DNA of 64,000 bases, from positions 62,001 through 126,000 of the forward strand of contig CAVQZC010000006.1 of assembly GCA_963718315.1 (NCBI GenBank), written 5' to 3'. Origin of the DNA: CAVQZC01 sp963718315 (GTDB taxonomy: Bacteria > Actinomycetota > Thermoleophilia > Gaiellales > JAICJC01). Shown piece after piece: positions 8,610 to 19,201 of the stretch (position 1 is the stretch's first letter; each line of letters begins with the position of its first letter). The translations under genes and the position numbers were made by a program. The notes under the pieces are model-generated. The model ran no database searches. It was not told the origin of the DNA and saw only the letters and a list, made by a program, of their open reading frames with translations.

Positions 8610-9134
8610 ATGTTTCGCTGGTACGTGATCAATACCTATTCGGGCCATGAGAACAAGGTCAAGGCCAACCTGGAGCACCGCATCAAGTCGATGAACCAGG
8701 AGCTGACCGTGCGCCGCGTGGTCGTCCCCACCGAGTCGGTCGTCGAGACCAAGGACGGCCAGAAGGTGCAGACGGAGCGGCGGCTGTGGCCCGGCTACGT
8801 GCTGGTCAACATGGACCTCACCGACGAGGCCTGGACGCTGGTCAAGAACACGCCCGGTGTGACCGGGTTCGTGGGCGCCCAGAACAAGCCGGTGCCGCTC
8901 AGCCAGCCCGAGGTCGACCGTATGCTGCACACCGCCCAGGCTGCCCCGGCGCCGAAGCAGAAGGCCGAGTTCTCGCTGGGCGAGAGCGTCAAGGTGATCT
9001 CCGGCCCGCTGTCGGACTTCGACGGCGAGATAGCCGAGATCAACGAGGACCAGGGCAAGCTGAAGGTGCTCGTGTCGATCTTCGAGCGCCAGGTGCCGGT
9101 CGAGCTCGAGTTCGACAAGGTCAAGAAGATCTAA
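8610..9134 (+). CDS. nusG: Transcription termination/antitermination factor NusG
   Basis: 174 residues with the NGN domain (MFRWYVINTYSGHENKV, RLWPGYVLVNMDL, TPGVTGFVG) and a C-terminal KOW domain (FSLGESVKVISGPLSDFDGEI). It binds RNA polymerase and couples transcription to translation or Rho. An AAGACGAGGA sequence lies upstream of the ATG. It stands between secE and rplK as usual. It lacks the long acidic N-terminal extension of many actinobacterial NusG proteins. Confidence 0.95.
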   Translation: MFRWYVINTYSGHENKVKANLEHRIKSMNQELTVRRVVVPTESVVETKDGQKVQTERRLWPGYVLVNMDLTDEAWTLVKNTPGVTGFVGAQNKPVPLSQPEVDRMLHTAQAAPAPKQKAEFSLGESVKVISGPLSDFDGEIAEINEDQGKLKVLVSIFERQVPVELEFDKVKKI

Positions 9135-9160
9135 GCCACAGACCAACTTCATACCCAACC

Positions 9161-9190
9161 GTCGTGGGAGCCGCGAGGCGCTTGCACCAC
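9161..9190 (+). promoter_or_regulatory. Probable L1-binding translational operator in the rplK leader
   Basis: The leader just before rplK holds GTCGTGGGAGCCGCGAGGCG followed by CTTGCACCAC. GTGG (9164-9167) can pair with CCAC (9187-9190), leaving the asymmetric GGAG/CA loop characteristic of the L1 site in 23S rRNA and rplKA leaders. The known mechanism is repression of rplK-rplA translation by free L1. The assignment rests on this motif and its position. Confidence 0.55.
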
Positions 9191-9202
9191 AGGAGGTAGC
9201 CG

Positions 9203-9628
9203 ATGGCCAAGAAGGTCATCAAGATCATCAAGCTTCAGATCCCGGCCGGGCAGGCAAACCCGGCCCCGCCGGTGGGCCCTGCCCTCGGCCAGCACGGGGT
9301 CAACATCATGGACTTCTGCAAGGCGTTCAACGCCCAGACGCAGGGGCCCAACTCCGGCCAGATCACGCCGGTCGAGATCAGCGTCTACGAGGATCGCTCG
9401 TTCACGTTCATCACCAAGACGCCGCCCGCGGCCGTGCTGATCAAGGAGGCGCTGAACCTGAAGTCCGGCTCGGGCGAGCCCAACCGCACGAAGGTGGGGT
9501 CGCTGAGCCAGGCCCAGCTACGCTCGATCGCCGAGCGCAAGCTTCCCGACCTCAACGCCAACGACGTCGAGGCCGCAATGAACATCGTCGCCGGCACCGC
9601 CCGGTCGATGGGCGTGGAGGTTCGCTGA
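9203..9628 (+). CDS. rplK: 50S ribosomal protein uL11
   Basis: 141 residues with the N-terminal thiostrepton-region sequence KLQIPAGQANPAPPVGPALG and the C-terminal rRNA-binding domain ending GTARSMGVEV. It forms the GTPase-associated centre with 23S rRNA and L10-L12. A strong AGGAGG lies 7 bases before the ATG. The TGA overlaps the rplA ATG. Confidence 0.97.
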   Translation: MAKKVIKIIKLQIPAGQANPAPPVGPALGQHGVNIMDFCKAFNAQTQGPNSGQITPVEISVYEDRSFTFITKTPPAAVLIKEALNLKSGSGEPNRTKVGSLSQAQLRSIAERKLPDLNANDVEAAMNIVAGTARSMGVEVR

Positions 9629-10347
9629 TGGCCGGCAAGCGCTATACCGCGGCGCGGTCGAGCGTCGACCGCGAGAAGGCCTACCCGCCGCGCGACGCGG
9701 TGCGGCTGCTGAAGAGCCTCGATACCGCCAAGTTCGACGAGACGGTCGAGGTCCACTTCCGGCTGGGCGTCAACGTGCGCCACGCCGACCAGCAGCTGCG
9801 CGGCACGCTGTTCCTGCCCCACGGGCTTGGCAAGACGGTCACCGTCGCCGTGTTCGCCCAGGGGGAGAAGGCCAAGGAGGCCGAGGACGCGGGCGCCGAC
9901 TTCGTCGGCGGCGAGGATCTGGCCACCCGCATCAACGAGGGCTGGACCGACTTCGACGTCGCGATCGCGACGCCCGACATGATGGGCACCGTCGGCAAGC
10001 TGGGCCGGATCCTCGGCCCGCAGGGCAAGATGCCGAGCCCGAAGGCGGGCACGATCACCTTCGACATCGAGAAGGCCGTCGGCGATGTCAAATCGGGCAA
10101 GATCGAGTACCGCACCGACCGCACCGGCATCGTCCATGTCGCGATCGGCAAGAAGTCGTTCGAGGAGACGGCTCTGGTCGAGAACTACCAGGCCGTGCTG
10201 GAGGAGATCCTGCGCGCCAAGCCGGCCGCGGCGAAGGGGCGCTACCTGCGCTCGATCACCATCGCCTCGACGATGGGCCCCGGCCTCAAGCTCGACACGA
10301 CCCGGACGCGTGATCTGCTCGAGGAGGCGGCGCCCGCCGTCGCCTGA
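9628..10347 (+). CDS. rplA: 50S ribosomal protein uL1
   Basis: 239 residues of normal L1 length, including the signature IATPDMMGTVGKLGRILGP and GKMPSPKAGT. L1 builds the mobile L1 stalk that handles E-site tRNA and represses its own operon. It starts at the ATG overlapping the rplK stop, consistent with co-translation and with the operator upstream of rplK. Confidence 0.97.
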   Translation: MAGKRYTAARSSVDREKAYPPRDAVRLLKSLDTAKFDETVEVHFRLGVNVRHADQQLRGTLFLPHGLGKTVTVAVFAQGEKAKEAEDAGADFVGGEDLATRINEGWTDFDVAIATPDMMGTVGKLGRILGPQGKMPSPKAGTITFDIEKAVGDVKSGKIEYRTDRTGIVHVAIGKKSFEETALVENYQAVLEEILRAKPAAAKGRYLRSITIASTMGPGLKLDTTRTRDLLEEAAPAVA

Positions 10348-10380
10348 ACGGCTAGCATCACGCGCAACAAACCCGCGCGT

Positions 10381-10500
10381 CCGCGCCAGAGACCGTCGGG
10401 GCCCCACGGGGCTCAAACCACCACCCGACGTAGGACGGAACCGCCGGCCGGGTCCCTACCCGTCCGCGTCCGCCCAGCTACCTGTAGCGCGTGGCGGATG
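10381..10500 (+). promoter_or_regulatory. Ribosomal protein L10 leader (autoregulatory RNA)
   Basis: The 177-base rplA-rplJ spacer holds GCCAGAGACCGTCGGGGCCC, whose CGTCGGG (10394-10400) pairs exactly with CCCGACG (10424-10430). The intervening CCCCACGGGG forms a nested hairpin, and TAGGACGGAACCGCC follows. This is the layout of actinobacterial L10 leaders, where the L10-L12 complex binds and represses rplJL. Covariance-model scoring was not possible here. Confidence 0.65.
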
Positions 10501-10524
10501 CGAGGGAGGGAAGGAGGTGACCCG

Positions 10525-11058
10525 GTGAACAGAGACGAGAAACAGGCCGTGATCGATCGCCTGACCGACCGCATTCGCGAGTCGGACGTGATGATCGTGG
10601 CCGACTATCGCGGGCTCTCGGTCGGGCAGACCGCCGAGGTCCGCAACCGGCTGCGCGAGTCGGGGGCGAGCTTCCATGTGGCGAAGAACACGCTTGCCCG
10701 GCGCGCCGCCGAGGCGGCCGACAAGCCGCACCTGCTGGAGTTCCTGCAGGGCCCGTCCGCGATCGCGTTCGTGGACGGAGACGCCGCGGCGGCCGCCAAG
10801 GCGCTGTCCGAGGTGGCCCGATCGACGCGTATCCTGGCCGTCCGCGGCGCCGTCATGGACGGCGACGTGCTGACGGCCGACCAGGTTCGCCAGCTCGGCG
10901 ACCTGCCGCCTCGCGAGGTGCTGCTGAGCCAGATCGTCGGCGCCGTGGCGGGCCCGATGCAGGGCACCGTGGGCGTGCTGACCGCCCCGCTCCGCGACAT
11001 CGTCGCGGTGCTCGACGCCTATATCGCACAACGACAGGCTGCCGAAGCGGCCGCCTAG
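10525..11058 (+). CDS. rplJ: 50S ribosomal protein uL10
   Basis: The GTG at 10525 follows an excellent AAGGAGGTGA, giving 177 residues (VNRDEKQAVIDRLTDRI). An in-frame ATG 27 bases earlier would put the ribosome-binding site inside the gene, so it was not chosen. The protein has the L10 rRNA-binding domain (DYRGLSVGQTAEVRNRLRES) and a C-terminal helix (LDAYIAQRQAAEAAA) for L12 dimers. The long leader upstream is a probable autoregulatory site. Confidence 0.95.
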   Translation: MNRDEKQAVIDRLTDRIRESDVMIVADYRGLSVGQTAEVRNRLRESGASFHVAKNTLARRAAEAADKPHLLEFLQGPSAIAFVDGDAAAAAKALSEVARSTRILAVRGAVMDGDVLTADQVRQLGDLPPREVLLSQIVGAVAGPMQGTVGVLTAPLRDIVAVLDAYIAQRQAAEAAA

Positions 11059-11094
11059 TTCGTCAAATCCAACATCCGTGGAGGTACCCGACAG

Positions 11095-11478
11095 ATGCCT
11101 GTCGCGAATATCGTTGAAGAACTGAACAAGCTCTCCGTCCTCGAGCTGGTCGAGCTCAAGAAGACGCTCGAGGAGGAGTGGGGCGTGACCGCCGCGGCGG
11201 CCGCTCCGGTGATGGTCGCGGCCCCCGGTGGGGGCGGCGGTGCTGACGGTGGCGGCGAGGAGGAGCAGACGAGCTTCGACGTCGTCCTCACCGCGTCCGG
11301 CGACAAGAAGATCCAGGTCATCAAGGTGATCCGTGAGCTGACCGGCCTCGGCCTGAAGGAGGCCAAGGCGGTTGCCGACGAGGCGCCTGCCCCCGTCAAG
11401 GAGGGCGTCGCCAAGGAGGAGGCCGAGCAGATGAAGGCCAAGCTCGAGGAGGCCGGTGGCTCGGTCGAGCTCAAGTAA
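11095..11478 (+). CDS. rplL: 50S ribosomal protein bL12 (L7/L12)
   Basis: 127 residues: N-terminal dimerisation helices (IVEELNKLSVLELVELKKTL), an Ala/Gly-rich hinge containing five consecutive Gly and an acidic run, and the C-terminal factor-binding domain (DKKIQVIKVIRELTGLGLKEAK). It recruits translational GTPases. A GGAGGTA site precedes the ATG. The next structure is a hairpin that probably ends the operon. Confidence 0.96.
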   Translation: MPVANIVEELNKLSVLELVELKKTLEEEWGVTAAAAAPVMVAAPGGGGGADGGGEEEQTSFDVVLTASGDKKIQVIKVIRELTGLGLKEAKAVADEAPAPVKEGVAKEEAEQMKAKLEEAGGSVELK

Positions 11479-11491
11479 CTCGGGCACGCGG

Positions 11492-11523
11492 GAAGGGCTC
11501 CGGGCATCGGCCCGGGGCTCTTC
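11492..11523 (+). terminator. Hairpin at end of rplJL operon
   Basis: A 14-bp stem (11492-11505 with 11510-11523, three G-T pairs) closes an ATCG loop 13 bases after the rplL stop. No U-run follows, so it may be a weak intrinsic terminator or an RNA-stabilising 3' end. Confidence 0.5.
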
Positions 11524-11569
11524 CAGGCCCGCGGTTGTCGACGTGCCTGACGGCGCCGGCGGATACACT

Positions 11570-12241
11570 ATGTCTGTGGAAAAAGCCTCCTGCATCCTCC
11601 CCTACACGGCGCTCCGGGCCAAGGCCGACAGCGCCTCCGAGCAGAACACCCAGGCGTTGTTCGCCGACCCCATCGACGTGATGGATCGCGGCAACGGCTG
11701 GGCGCACGTCGTGCTTGCCGACGGCTACGAGGGATTTCTCACCGCCGAGGCGCTGGGCGATCCGCTGCCCAAGGACCGGGCCCACGTCGTGGTCGTCCCC
11801 CAGGCGGCTGACCGCTACATGGGTACATGGCTGCCGGTGCCGGGCCTGCGCACCGAGCCGCTGGCCGCCGCCCGCCGCAAGGCGTCTGGCGAGGCGGTCG
11901 CCGAGGCTGCGCTGATGTTCGTGGGCGCGCCGTACGAGTGGGGCGGAGTGACGGTCGAGGGCCTCGACTGCTCCGGCCTCGTCCAGGCCATCCACCGCCG
12001 CTTCGGCCTGCTGCTGCCCCGCAATGCGGACCAGCAGGAGAAGGAGGGCGCCGAGGTTCCCTACGCCCAGGCTCGCCCGGGCGACCTGCTCTGCTACGGC
12101 GACCACATCGCCGTCTACGTCGGCGACGACGAGATCTGCCACGCCACCGAGACCCACGGCAAGGTCGTGCGTGAGCAGCATCCGGACGACCTGCGGAAGC
12201 GCCTCCGCACGGTACGCCGGATCTACGACGGCGAAGAGTGA
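11570..12241 (+). CDS. NlpC/P60-family cell-wall endopeptidase
   Basis: 223 residues from ATG 11570 (MSVEKASCIL). The first half looks like a pair of SH3b-type segments (WAHVVLADGYEGFLTAEALG). The second is the NlpC/P60 domain with catalytic Cys in EGLDCSGLVQAIH and His in YGDHIAVYVGDDEICHA. Such enzymes cleave gamma-D-Glu-diamino acid bonds in peptidoglycan stem peptides. No signal peptide is visible, so it may act on recycled muropeptides in the cytoplasm or be exported another way. It overlaps the next gene by 4 bases. Confidence 0.85.
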   Translation: MSVEKASCILPYTALRAKADSASEQNTQALFADPIDVMDRGNGWAHVVLADGYEGFLTAEALGDPLPKDRAHVVVVPQAADRYMGTWLPVPGLRTEPLAAARRKASGEAVAEAALMFVGAPYEWGGVTVEGLDCSGLVQAIHRRFGLLLPRNADQQEKEGAEVPYAQARPGDLLCYGDHIAVYVGDDEICHATETHGKVVREQHPDDLRKRLRTVRRIYDGEE

Positions 12242-12963
12242 TCGCAACCTGTGCGATCGACCTGCGCAGTGGGCGCACGGTCGGGCGCAACGCCGATGCG
12301 GTGGTGCCTGCGGCGAGCACCGTCAAGCCGCTGATCTCGATCGCGCTCTGGCGGGCCATCGAGGCAGGGACCGTCGATCCACGCCTGCGGATCCCAGCCG
12401 GGGAGCTGCCCGTGCCCGGTGGCGGCGGGCTGGCGGAGAGCCTGGACGCCGGCACCGAGCTGTGCCCGGCTGACCTCGACCTGCTGATGCTCGCGGTTTC
12501 GGACAACGCGGCCACCAACGCCCTGCTCGACATGCTCGGCTTCGATGCCGTGAACGCCGAGGCCACTCGACTGGGTCTGGCCGGCACCCGCATCCGCAGG
12601 CTGATGGGGGACGAGGCGGCGATTGCAGCCGGGCGCGAGAACACGACGACCGCCGGCGACCTGGCGCGGATCGTCGAGACCCTGGCGACCGAGCGGCACC
12701 GGCGGACGCTGGCCGCCATGGGCGAGTCGCACCACCGCGACATCATCCCCAGCCTGCTGCCAGGCGACGGCCTCGTGATCGGTTGCAAGCAGGGCGACCT
12801 GCCCGGCCGGGTGCGGCACGACATGGCACTGATCGACGACGGCGAGCGGCCCGTGGCGCTCGCTGTCTGCTCCGCCCCGCCGGCCGCGGCGATGGGTCTG
12901 GCCCAGCTTGCGGCCGCTCTCTACCGCGAGGCGCGAGCAGAACCAGCATTGGCATCTGGTTGA
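12238..12963 (+). CDS. Class A beta-lactamase-fold serine hydrolase without signal peptide
   Basis: GTG at 12238 overlaps the NlpC stop (GTGA); 241 residues. The acylation motif is SxxK in PAASTVKP, the second is SDN in AVSDNAATN, and the third is KQG in IGCKQGDLPG where KTG/KSG is usual. The Glu of the class A omega loop is not obvious. This matches the Beta-lactamase2 group, which contains enzymes not proven to hydrolyse beta-lactams. The domain begins at once, with no room for an export signal. With the coupled NlpC/P60 gene it suggests a small peptidoglycan-fragment processing unit. Confidence 0.78.
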   Translation: MIATCAIDLRSGRTVGRNADAVVPAASTVKPLISIALWRAIEAGTVDPRLRIPAGELPVPGGGGLAESLDAGTELCPADLDLLMLAVSDNAATNALLDMLGFDAVNAEATRLGLAGTRIRRLMGDEAAIAAGRENTTTAGDLARIVETLATERHRRTLAAMGESHHRDIIPSLLPGDGLVIGCKQGDLPGRVRHDMALIDDGERPVALAVCSAPPAAAMGLAQLAAALYREARAEPALASG

Positions 12964-13042
12964 GCCGCGTTCTAACATCGGCGGCTCGCCAGCGTCATAG
13001 CAGGCGGCAAGACATTCAACCCCTAACTCCGGAGGACGGGGA

Positions 13043-14758
13043 ATGTTCGATTCCAAGAGGCGTCTCTTCGCGCTCGCGCTGGTAGGCAGCGCGGTCGCGT
13101 TGGCCTCGGGCTGCGGAAGCAGCGGTAGCAGCGGGTCAAGCAGCGGCGGAGGCGGTAATTCCTCCGGCGGCAGCGGGTCCCACATGGGTGGCACGATGAA
13201 GCTGCAGGCCACCGGTAACCCTGACTCGCTCGATCCCGCGATCGCCTATGAGGTCGAGTCCTGGCAGAACCTGATCATGACCAACGATGGCCTGACCGGG
13301 TTCAAGCGCGTCGGCGGTCCCGACGGCGCGACGTTGGTTCCCGACCTGGCGACGGCAATCCCCCAGGCCACGGATGGCGGCAAGACGTACGTGTTCCACA
13401 TCCAGCCCAACGTCAAGTTCTCAAACGGTGAGCCTGTTGTCCCCAGTGACTTCAAGCACGCCTGGGAGCGCGACTTCCTGGTTGGTTCGCCGGGTACCTG
13501 GACGCTGGGCAGCATCGTCGGCGCCAGCAAGTGCACCGCCAAGTCGTGCAACCTGTCGTCCGGCGTGGTTGCCGACGACTCGGCAATGACGCTGACCGTC
13601 CACCTGACGGCTCCGGATCCGGAGTTCCTCGACAAGGTGGCGCTGCCGTTCTCCGACGCGGTGCCGAAGACCGCGCCGAACAAGGACATCGGCACGACCC
13701 CGCTCCCGGCGACCGGTCCGTACATGTTCAAGAGCTACGTCCCCGGTCAGTCCATCACCCTGGTGCGGAACCCGATGTTCCACCAGTGGTCGAAGGACGC
13801 GCAGCCGCAGGGCTACCCGAACGAGATCGTGTGGCAGCTCGGCCTGCAGGCCGACGCCGAGGTCACGAACGTCGAGAACGGCAACGCCGACTGGATGTTC
13901 GAGCAGCCGCCTCCGGGCCGGCTGAACGAGATCGCGACGCAGTACAAGTCGCAGGTGCACATCAACCCGCTGACGGCGACGTACTGGTTCTTCATGAACG
14001 TCAACACGCCGCCGTTCAACAACCTGAAGGTGCGTCAGGCCCTCAACTACGCGATCGACCGCAACGCCACCGTCAAGCTGTACGGTGGGCCGGCGCTCGC
14101 GCAGCCGACGTGCCAGGTGCTGCCGCCCAACTTCCCGGGCTACGAGCAGTACTGCCCGTACACGGCCAACCCGGCCGCGGGCGGCAAGGGTCCGTGGACC
14201 GCTCCCGACATGGCCAAGGCCAAGTCGCTGATCGCGGCGTCGGGCACCAAGGGCCAGAACGTGACGGTGTGGTCTGAGACGACCACGCTGTCGAAGTCAG
14301 AGGGCGAGTACGTGGTGTCGCTGCTGAACCAGCTGGGCTACCACGCCTCGCTGAAGTCGCTCGACCGCGGCGTCTACTTCGATACCGTCGACAACTCGTC
14401 GAACAAGGCCCAGATCGGCTGGTGGGACTGGTACCAGGACTACCCGGCCGCGTCTGACTTCATCAACACGCTGCTGTCCTGCGGGGCGTACATCCCCAAC
14501 GACGATCACAGCAACAACGCTGCTGAGTTCTGCAACAAGAGCGTTGACTCGACGATCAAGACGGCGCTGTCGCAGGGTGCGACCAGCACCGCCGCAGCCA
14601 ACCAGAGCTGGGCCAAGGCCGATCAGATGATCACCGACCAGGCTCCCTGGCTGCCCATGTTCAACCCGAAGAACATCGACTTCGTGTCGAAGCGGGTTGG
14701 CAACTACCAGTTCAGCCCGCAGTGGCTGTTCCTGCTCGATCAGGCCTGGGTGCAGTAA
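13043..14758 (+). CDS. Oligopeptide ABC transporter substrate-binding lipoprotein
   Basis: 571 residues with a lipoprotein signal (ALALVGSAVALASGCGSSG; lipobox Cys at about residue 24) and a Ser/Gly-rich linker. The SBP_bac_5 fold follows, with the family signature YMFKSYVPGQSITLVRNP and NVKFSNGEPVVPSDFKHAWE. It captures peptides outside the membrane for the permease and ATPases encoded just downstream. An AACTCCGGAGGA site precedes the ATG. A strong terminator after it implies that the binding protein is made in excess over the membrane parts. Confidence 0.92.
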   Translation: MFDSKRRLFALALVGSAVALASGCGSSGSSGSSSGGGGNSSGGSGSHMGGTMKLQATGNPDSLDPAIAYEVESWQNLIMTNDGLTGFKRVGGPDGATLVPDLATAIPQATDGGKTYVFHIQPNVKFSNGEPVVPSDFKHAWERDFLVGSPGTWTLGSIVGASKCTAKSCNLSSGVVADDSAMTLTVHLTAPDPEFLDKVALPFSDAVPKTAPNKDIGTTPLPATGPYMFKSYVPGQSITLVRNPMFHQWSKDAQPQGYPNEIVWQLGLQADAEVTNVENGNADWMFEQPPPGRLNEIATQYKSQVHINPLTATYWFFMNVNTPPFNNLKVRQALNYAIDRNATVKLYGGPALAQPTCQVLPPNFPGYEQYCPYTANPAAGGKGPWTAPDMAKAKSLIAASGTKGQNVTVWSETTTLSKSEGEYVVSLLNQLGYHASLKSLDRGVYFDTVDNSSNKAQIGWWDWYQDYPAASDFINTLLSCGAYIPNDDHSNNAAEFCNKSVDSTIKTALSQGATSTAAANQSWAKADQMITDQAPWLPMFNPKNIDFVSKRVGNYQFSPQWLFLLDQAWVQ

Positions 14759-14782
14759 CCAGGACTGACTAGCTCCGACCGA

Positions 14783-14813
14783 ATGGGGGCCGGGCCTCTG
14801 GCCCGGCCCCCAT
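14783..14813 (+). terminator. Strong GC hairpin between binding protein and permease genes
   Basis: A perfect 14-bp stem (14783-14796 with 14800-14813) closes a TCT loop. No T-run follows, but the stability is very high. It probably attenuates transcription from the binding-protein gene into the transport genes, and may protect the 3' end of its mRNA. Confidence 0.75.
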
Positions 14814-14840
14814 AGGGTGGTAAGGTGGAAACCTTCCCGC

Positions 14841-15887
14841 GTGGCTGAAGTCGCAACCGCACCCGAAGCCGGCCAGCTGGCAACTGCCGACTCGCCGCAG
14901 ATCGCCGGCAAGAGCCCGTGGGGTCTCGCCTGGAGGCGGTTGCGGCGCGACCGGGCGGCGATCGCGGCGCTGATCGTGTTCGGCCTGATCGTGGTCACGA
15001 GCTTCGCCGCACCGCTCTACGCCAACCACATCGCGCACACCGACCCGTTCCAGTCGAACGTCGACGGCACCATCACGCAGAACGGCAAGAAGGTTTCGGT
15101 GCTGCAGACCAACGCGTTGGGGATCGGCGTCACGCCAATCGGCCCGACCTGGCACTCGCAGTATTTCCTCGGCGCCGACAGCCAGGGCCGTGACGTCATG
15201 GCCCGCCTGCTCTACGGCGGCCGGGCCTCACTCCTGATCGGCATCGGGTCGGCGCTCATCGCCTGTCTGCTGGCCGCGATCGTCGGGCTGGTGGCGGGCT
15301 TCTTCGGGGGGTTCATCGACTCCATCCTGTCGCGGCTGATGGACGTGATCTGGGCGTTCCCCGTCTACCTGCTCGCGATCTGCATCTCGACGGTGCTGCT
15401 CGTCAAAGGCCTCCAGGTCGGCCCCATCGGCGTGAACCCGAATAGCCTCTGGCTGCCGACGATCATCATCGGCGTGGTCTACGTCCCGTACGTGGCGCGG
15501 CCGATCCGCGGGCAGGTGCTCTCCGTCCGCGAGAAGGAGTACGTCGAGGCGGCCATCGCACAGGGTGCCTCGAACCTCCGGCTGATCTTCTCGGACGTGT
15601 TGCCCAACGTGGTGACGGTCGTCATCGTCCTCCTGCCGCTGATGATCGCCAACACGATCCTGACGGAGGCGGCGCTCTCGTTCCTGTCCATCGGCGTCCG
15701 CCCGCCCAATGCGAGCTGGGGCACGATCATCGGCGACGGCCAGGAGCTGCTGTACGTGCGCCCATGGGTGTCGATCGCCCCCGGCATCATGATCCTGCTC
15801 ACGGTGCTGTCGCTGAACGTGCTTGGTGACGGTGTGCGGGATGCTCTCGACCCGCGGGCCAAGCTCCGCGTAGAGGCAGACAACTGA
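14841..15887 (+). CDS. Peptide ABC transporter permease, DppC type
   Basis: GTG at 14841 (VAEVATAPEAG) is preferred to a GTG at 14817, which touches the terminator; AAGGTGG lies at 14823-14829. 348 residues. It has the DppC/OppC architecture: a first helix (AALIVFGLIVVTSFAA), an extracytoplasmic loop, then five helices with the EAA loop EYVEAAIAQGASNLRLIFSDVLPN that contacts the ATPases. The C-type permease precedes the B-type here, the reverse of the usual order. Confidence 0.9.
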   Translation: MAEVATAPEAGQLATADSPQIAGKSPWGLAWRRLRRDRAAIAALIVFGLIVVTSFAAPLYANHIAHTDPFQSNVDGTITQNGKKVSVLQTNALGIGVTPIGPTWHSQYFLGADSQGRDVMARLLYGGRASLLIGIGSALIACLLAAIVGLVAGFFGGFIDSILSRLMDVIWAFPVYLLAICISTVLLVKGLQVGPIGVNPNSLWLPTIIIGVVYVPYVARPIRGQVLSVREKEYVEAAIAQGASNLRLIFSDVLPNVVTVVIVLLPLMIANTILTEAALSFLSIGVRPPNASWGTIIGDGQELLYVRPWVSIAPGIMILLTVLSLNVLGDGVRDALDPRAKLRVEADN

Positions 15888-15891
15888 GAGA

Positions 15892-16110
15892 CCAGACCCC
15901 CATCCCACGCGGGCCTGGCCGCCGCAGCGGGTCGCGTGCGGCGCGGACTGTGGGGGTGGCTGTGCCTGCGAACCGGCGCCTCGCTGTGAGCTGCGTCCTT
16001 GCGAGGCTTGCTTTCGCGGTCTGCTTGGATAGCAGACCGCTCCAGACCGGCGTCAAGCGTCCCGCTGGACGCCTTCGCCACCCAGGACCCAACGCGGGAT
16101 GGGGGTCTGG
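15892..16110. repeat. Structured intergenic repeat, copy A (15-bp perfect outer inverted repeat)
   Basis: CCAGACCCCCATCCC (15892-15906) is exactly complementary to GGGATGGGGGTCTGG (16096-16110). Inside are a perfect 10-bp hairpin (16016-16025 with 16031-16040), a 7-bp stem (GCCTCGC 15978-15984 with GCGAGGC 16001-16007) and the core CTGTGCCTGCGAACCG at 15960-15975. The core's complement, CGGTTCGCAGGCACAG, matches the core of the copy at 28746 in 14 of 16 positions. The left arm starts 5 bases after a stop codon and the right arm ends 6 bases before the next start. Confidence 0.7.
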
Positions 16111-16116
16111 CCTCTA

Positions 16117-17088
16117 ATGCTGGCCTTTATCGTCCGCCGCACGCTGTGGATGCTGATGGTCATGTTCGCCATCAGCCTCCTGGTGTTCCTGATCTTCTTC
16201 CACACGCCGGGGATCGACCCCGCGCGCCAGATGGCCGGCCGAAACCCGACGCCGCAGACGATCGCCGCCATCAAGCAGGAGTTCGGGCTCAACAAGCCCC
16301 TGCCCGAGCAGTACGTGCTGATGATGAACCACCTGTTCGTCTCTCGCGATCTGGTCTCCTATACCAATCGCGGGCTGAAGGTCTTGCCGCAGATCGAAGC
16401 GGCGGCGCCGGTCACCTTCTCACTGGTTCTGGGCGCCGCGGTGCTGTGGATCTTCGGCAGCATCATCATCGGGGTCTCCGCGGCGGTGCTCCGCGGCACG
16501 ATCTGGGACCCCCTGCTGATGGTGGTCGCGCTGATCGGAATTTCGGCCCCGGTGTTCTGGGTGGGCGAGGTCGCAAACATGCTGACCCAGAGCAAGTTCC
16601 ACAGCAGCCCGTTGTTCTCGTGGGTGCCGCCGCTCGGCTACACATCGTTTTCGTCCGACCCGGCGATGTGGGCGAAGCACCTGATCATCCCCTGGATCAC
16701 GCTGGCGATCCTGTACATCGGCTTCTACGGCCGGGTGCTGCGCTCGAGCCTGATCGAAAGCCAGAGCGAGGACTACATCCGCACCGCGCGTGCGAAGGGA
16801 CTGTCGGAGCGGCGGGTGCTGTTCCGGCACTCGCTGCGCACCTCGATGATCACGTTCATCAGCCTCTTCGGCCTCGACTTCGGCGCGCTGGTCGGTGGCG
16901 GGGCCCTGCTCACCGAGGTCGTGTTCGGCCTTCCCGGGGTCGGCTACCTCACGTATAACTCGCTCTCCAACCTCGACCTCCCCGTGATCATGGGAACCGT
17001 CGTCTACGGCGCCTTCTTCATCGTGCTGGCCAACGCCCTGGTGGATGTTGGCTACGCGTTCCTCGATCCTCGCATCCGGCCGACCTGA
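16117..17088 (+). CDS. Peptide ABC transporter permease, DppB type
   Basis: ATG 16117 (MLAFIVRRTLWMLMVM) gives 323 residues; an ATG at 16099 lies inside the repeat arm and adds six unconserved residues. It shows the DppB/OppB pattern: N-terminal helix, the PGIDPARQ...FGLNKPLPEQY loop, membrane helices and the EAA loop DYIRTARAKGLSERRVLFRHSLR. No clear ribosome-binding site precedes it, so the repeat between the two permease genes may affect its translation. Confidence 0.9.
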   Translation: MLAFIVRRTLWMLMVMFAISLLVFLIFFHTPGIDPARQMAGRNPTPQTIAAIKQEFGLNKPLPEQYVLMMNHLFVSRDLVSYTNRGLKVLPQIEAAAPVTFSLVLGAAVLWIFGSIIIGVSAAVLRGTIWDPLLMVVALIGISAPVFWVGEVANMLTQSKFHSSPLFSWVPPLGYTSFSSDPAMWAKHLIIPWITLAILYIGFYGRVLRSSLIESQSEDYIRTARAKGLSERRVLFRHSLRTSMITFISLFGLDFGALVGGGALLTEVVFGLPGVGYLTYNSLSNLDLPVIMGTVVYGAFFIVLANALVDVGYAFLDPRIRPT

Positions 17089-17104
17089 TCCAGACACCGA
17101 CCCC

Positions 17105-19200
<2,096 letters not shown>

Positions 19201-19201
<1 letters not shown>

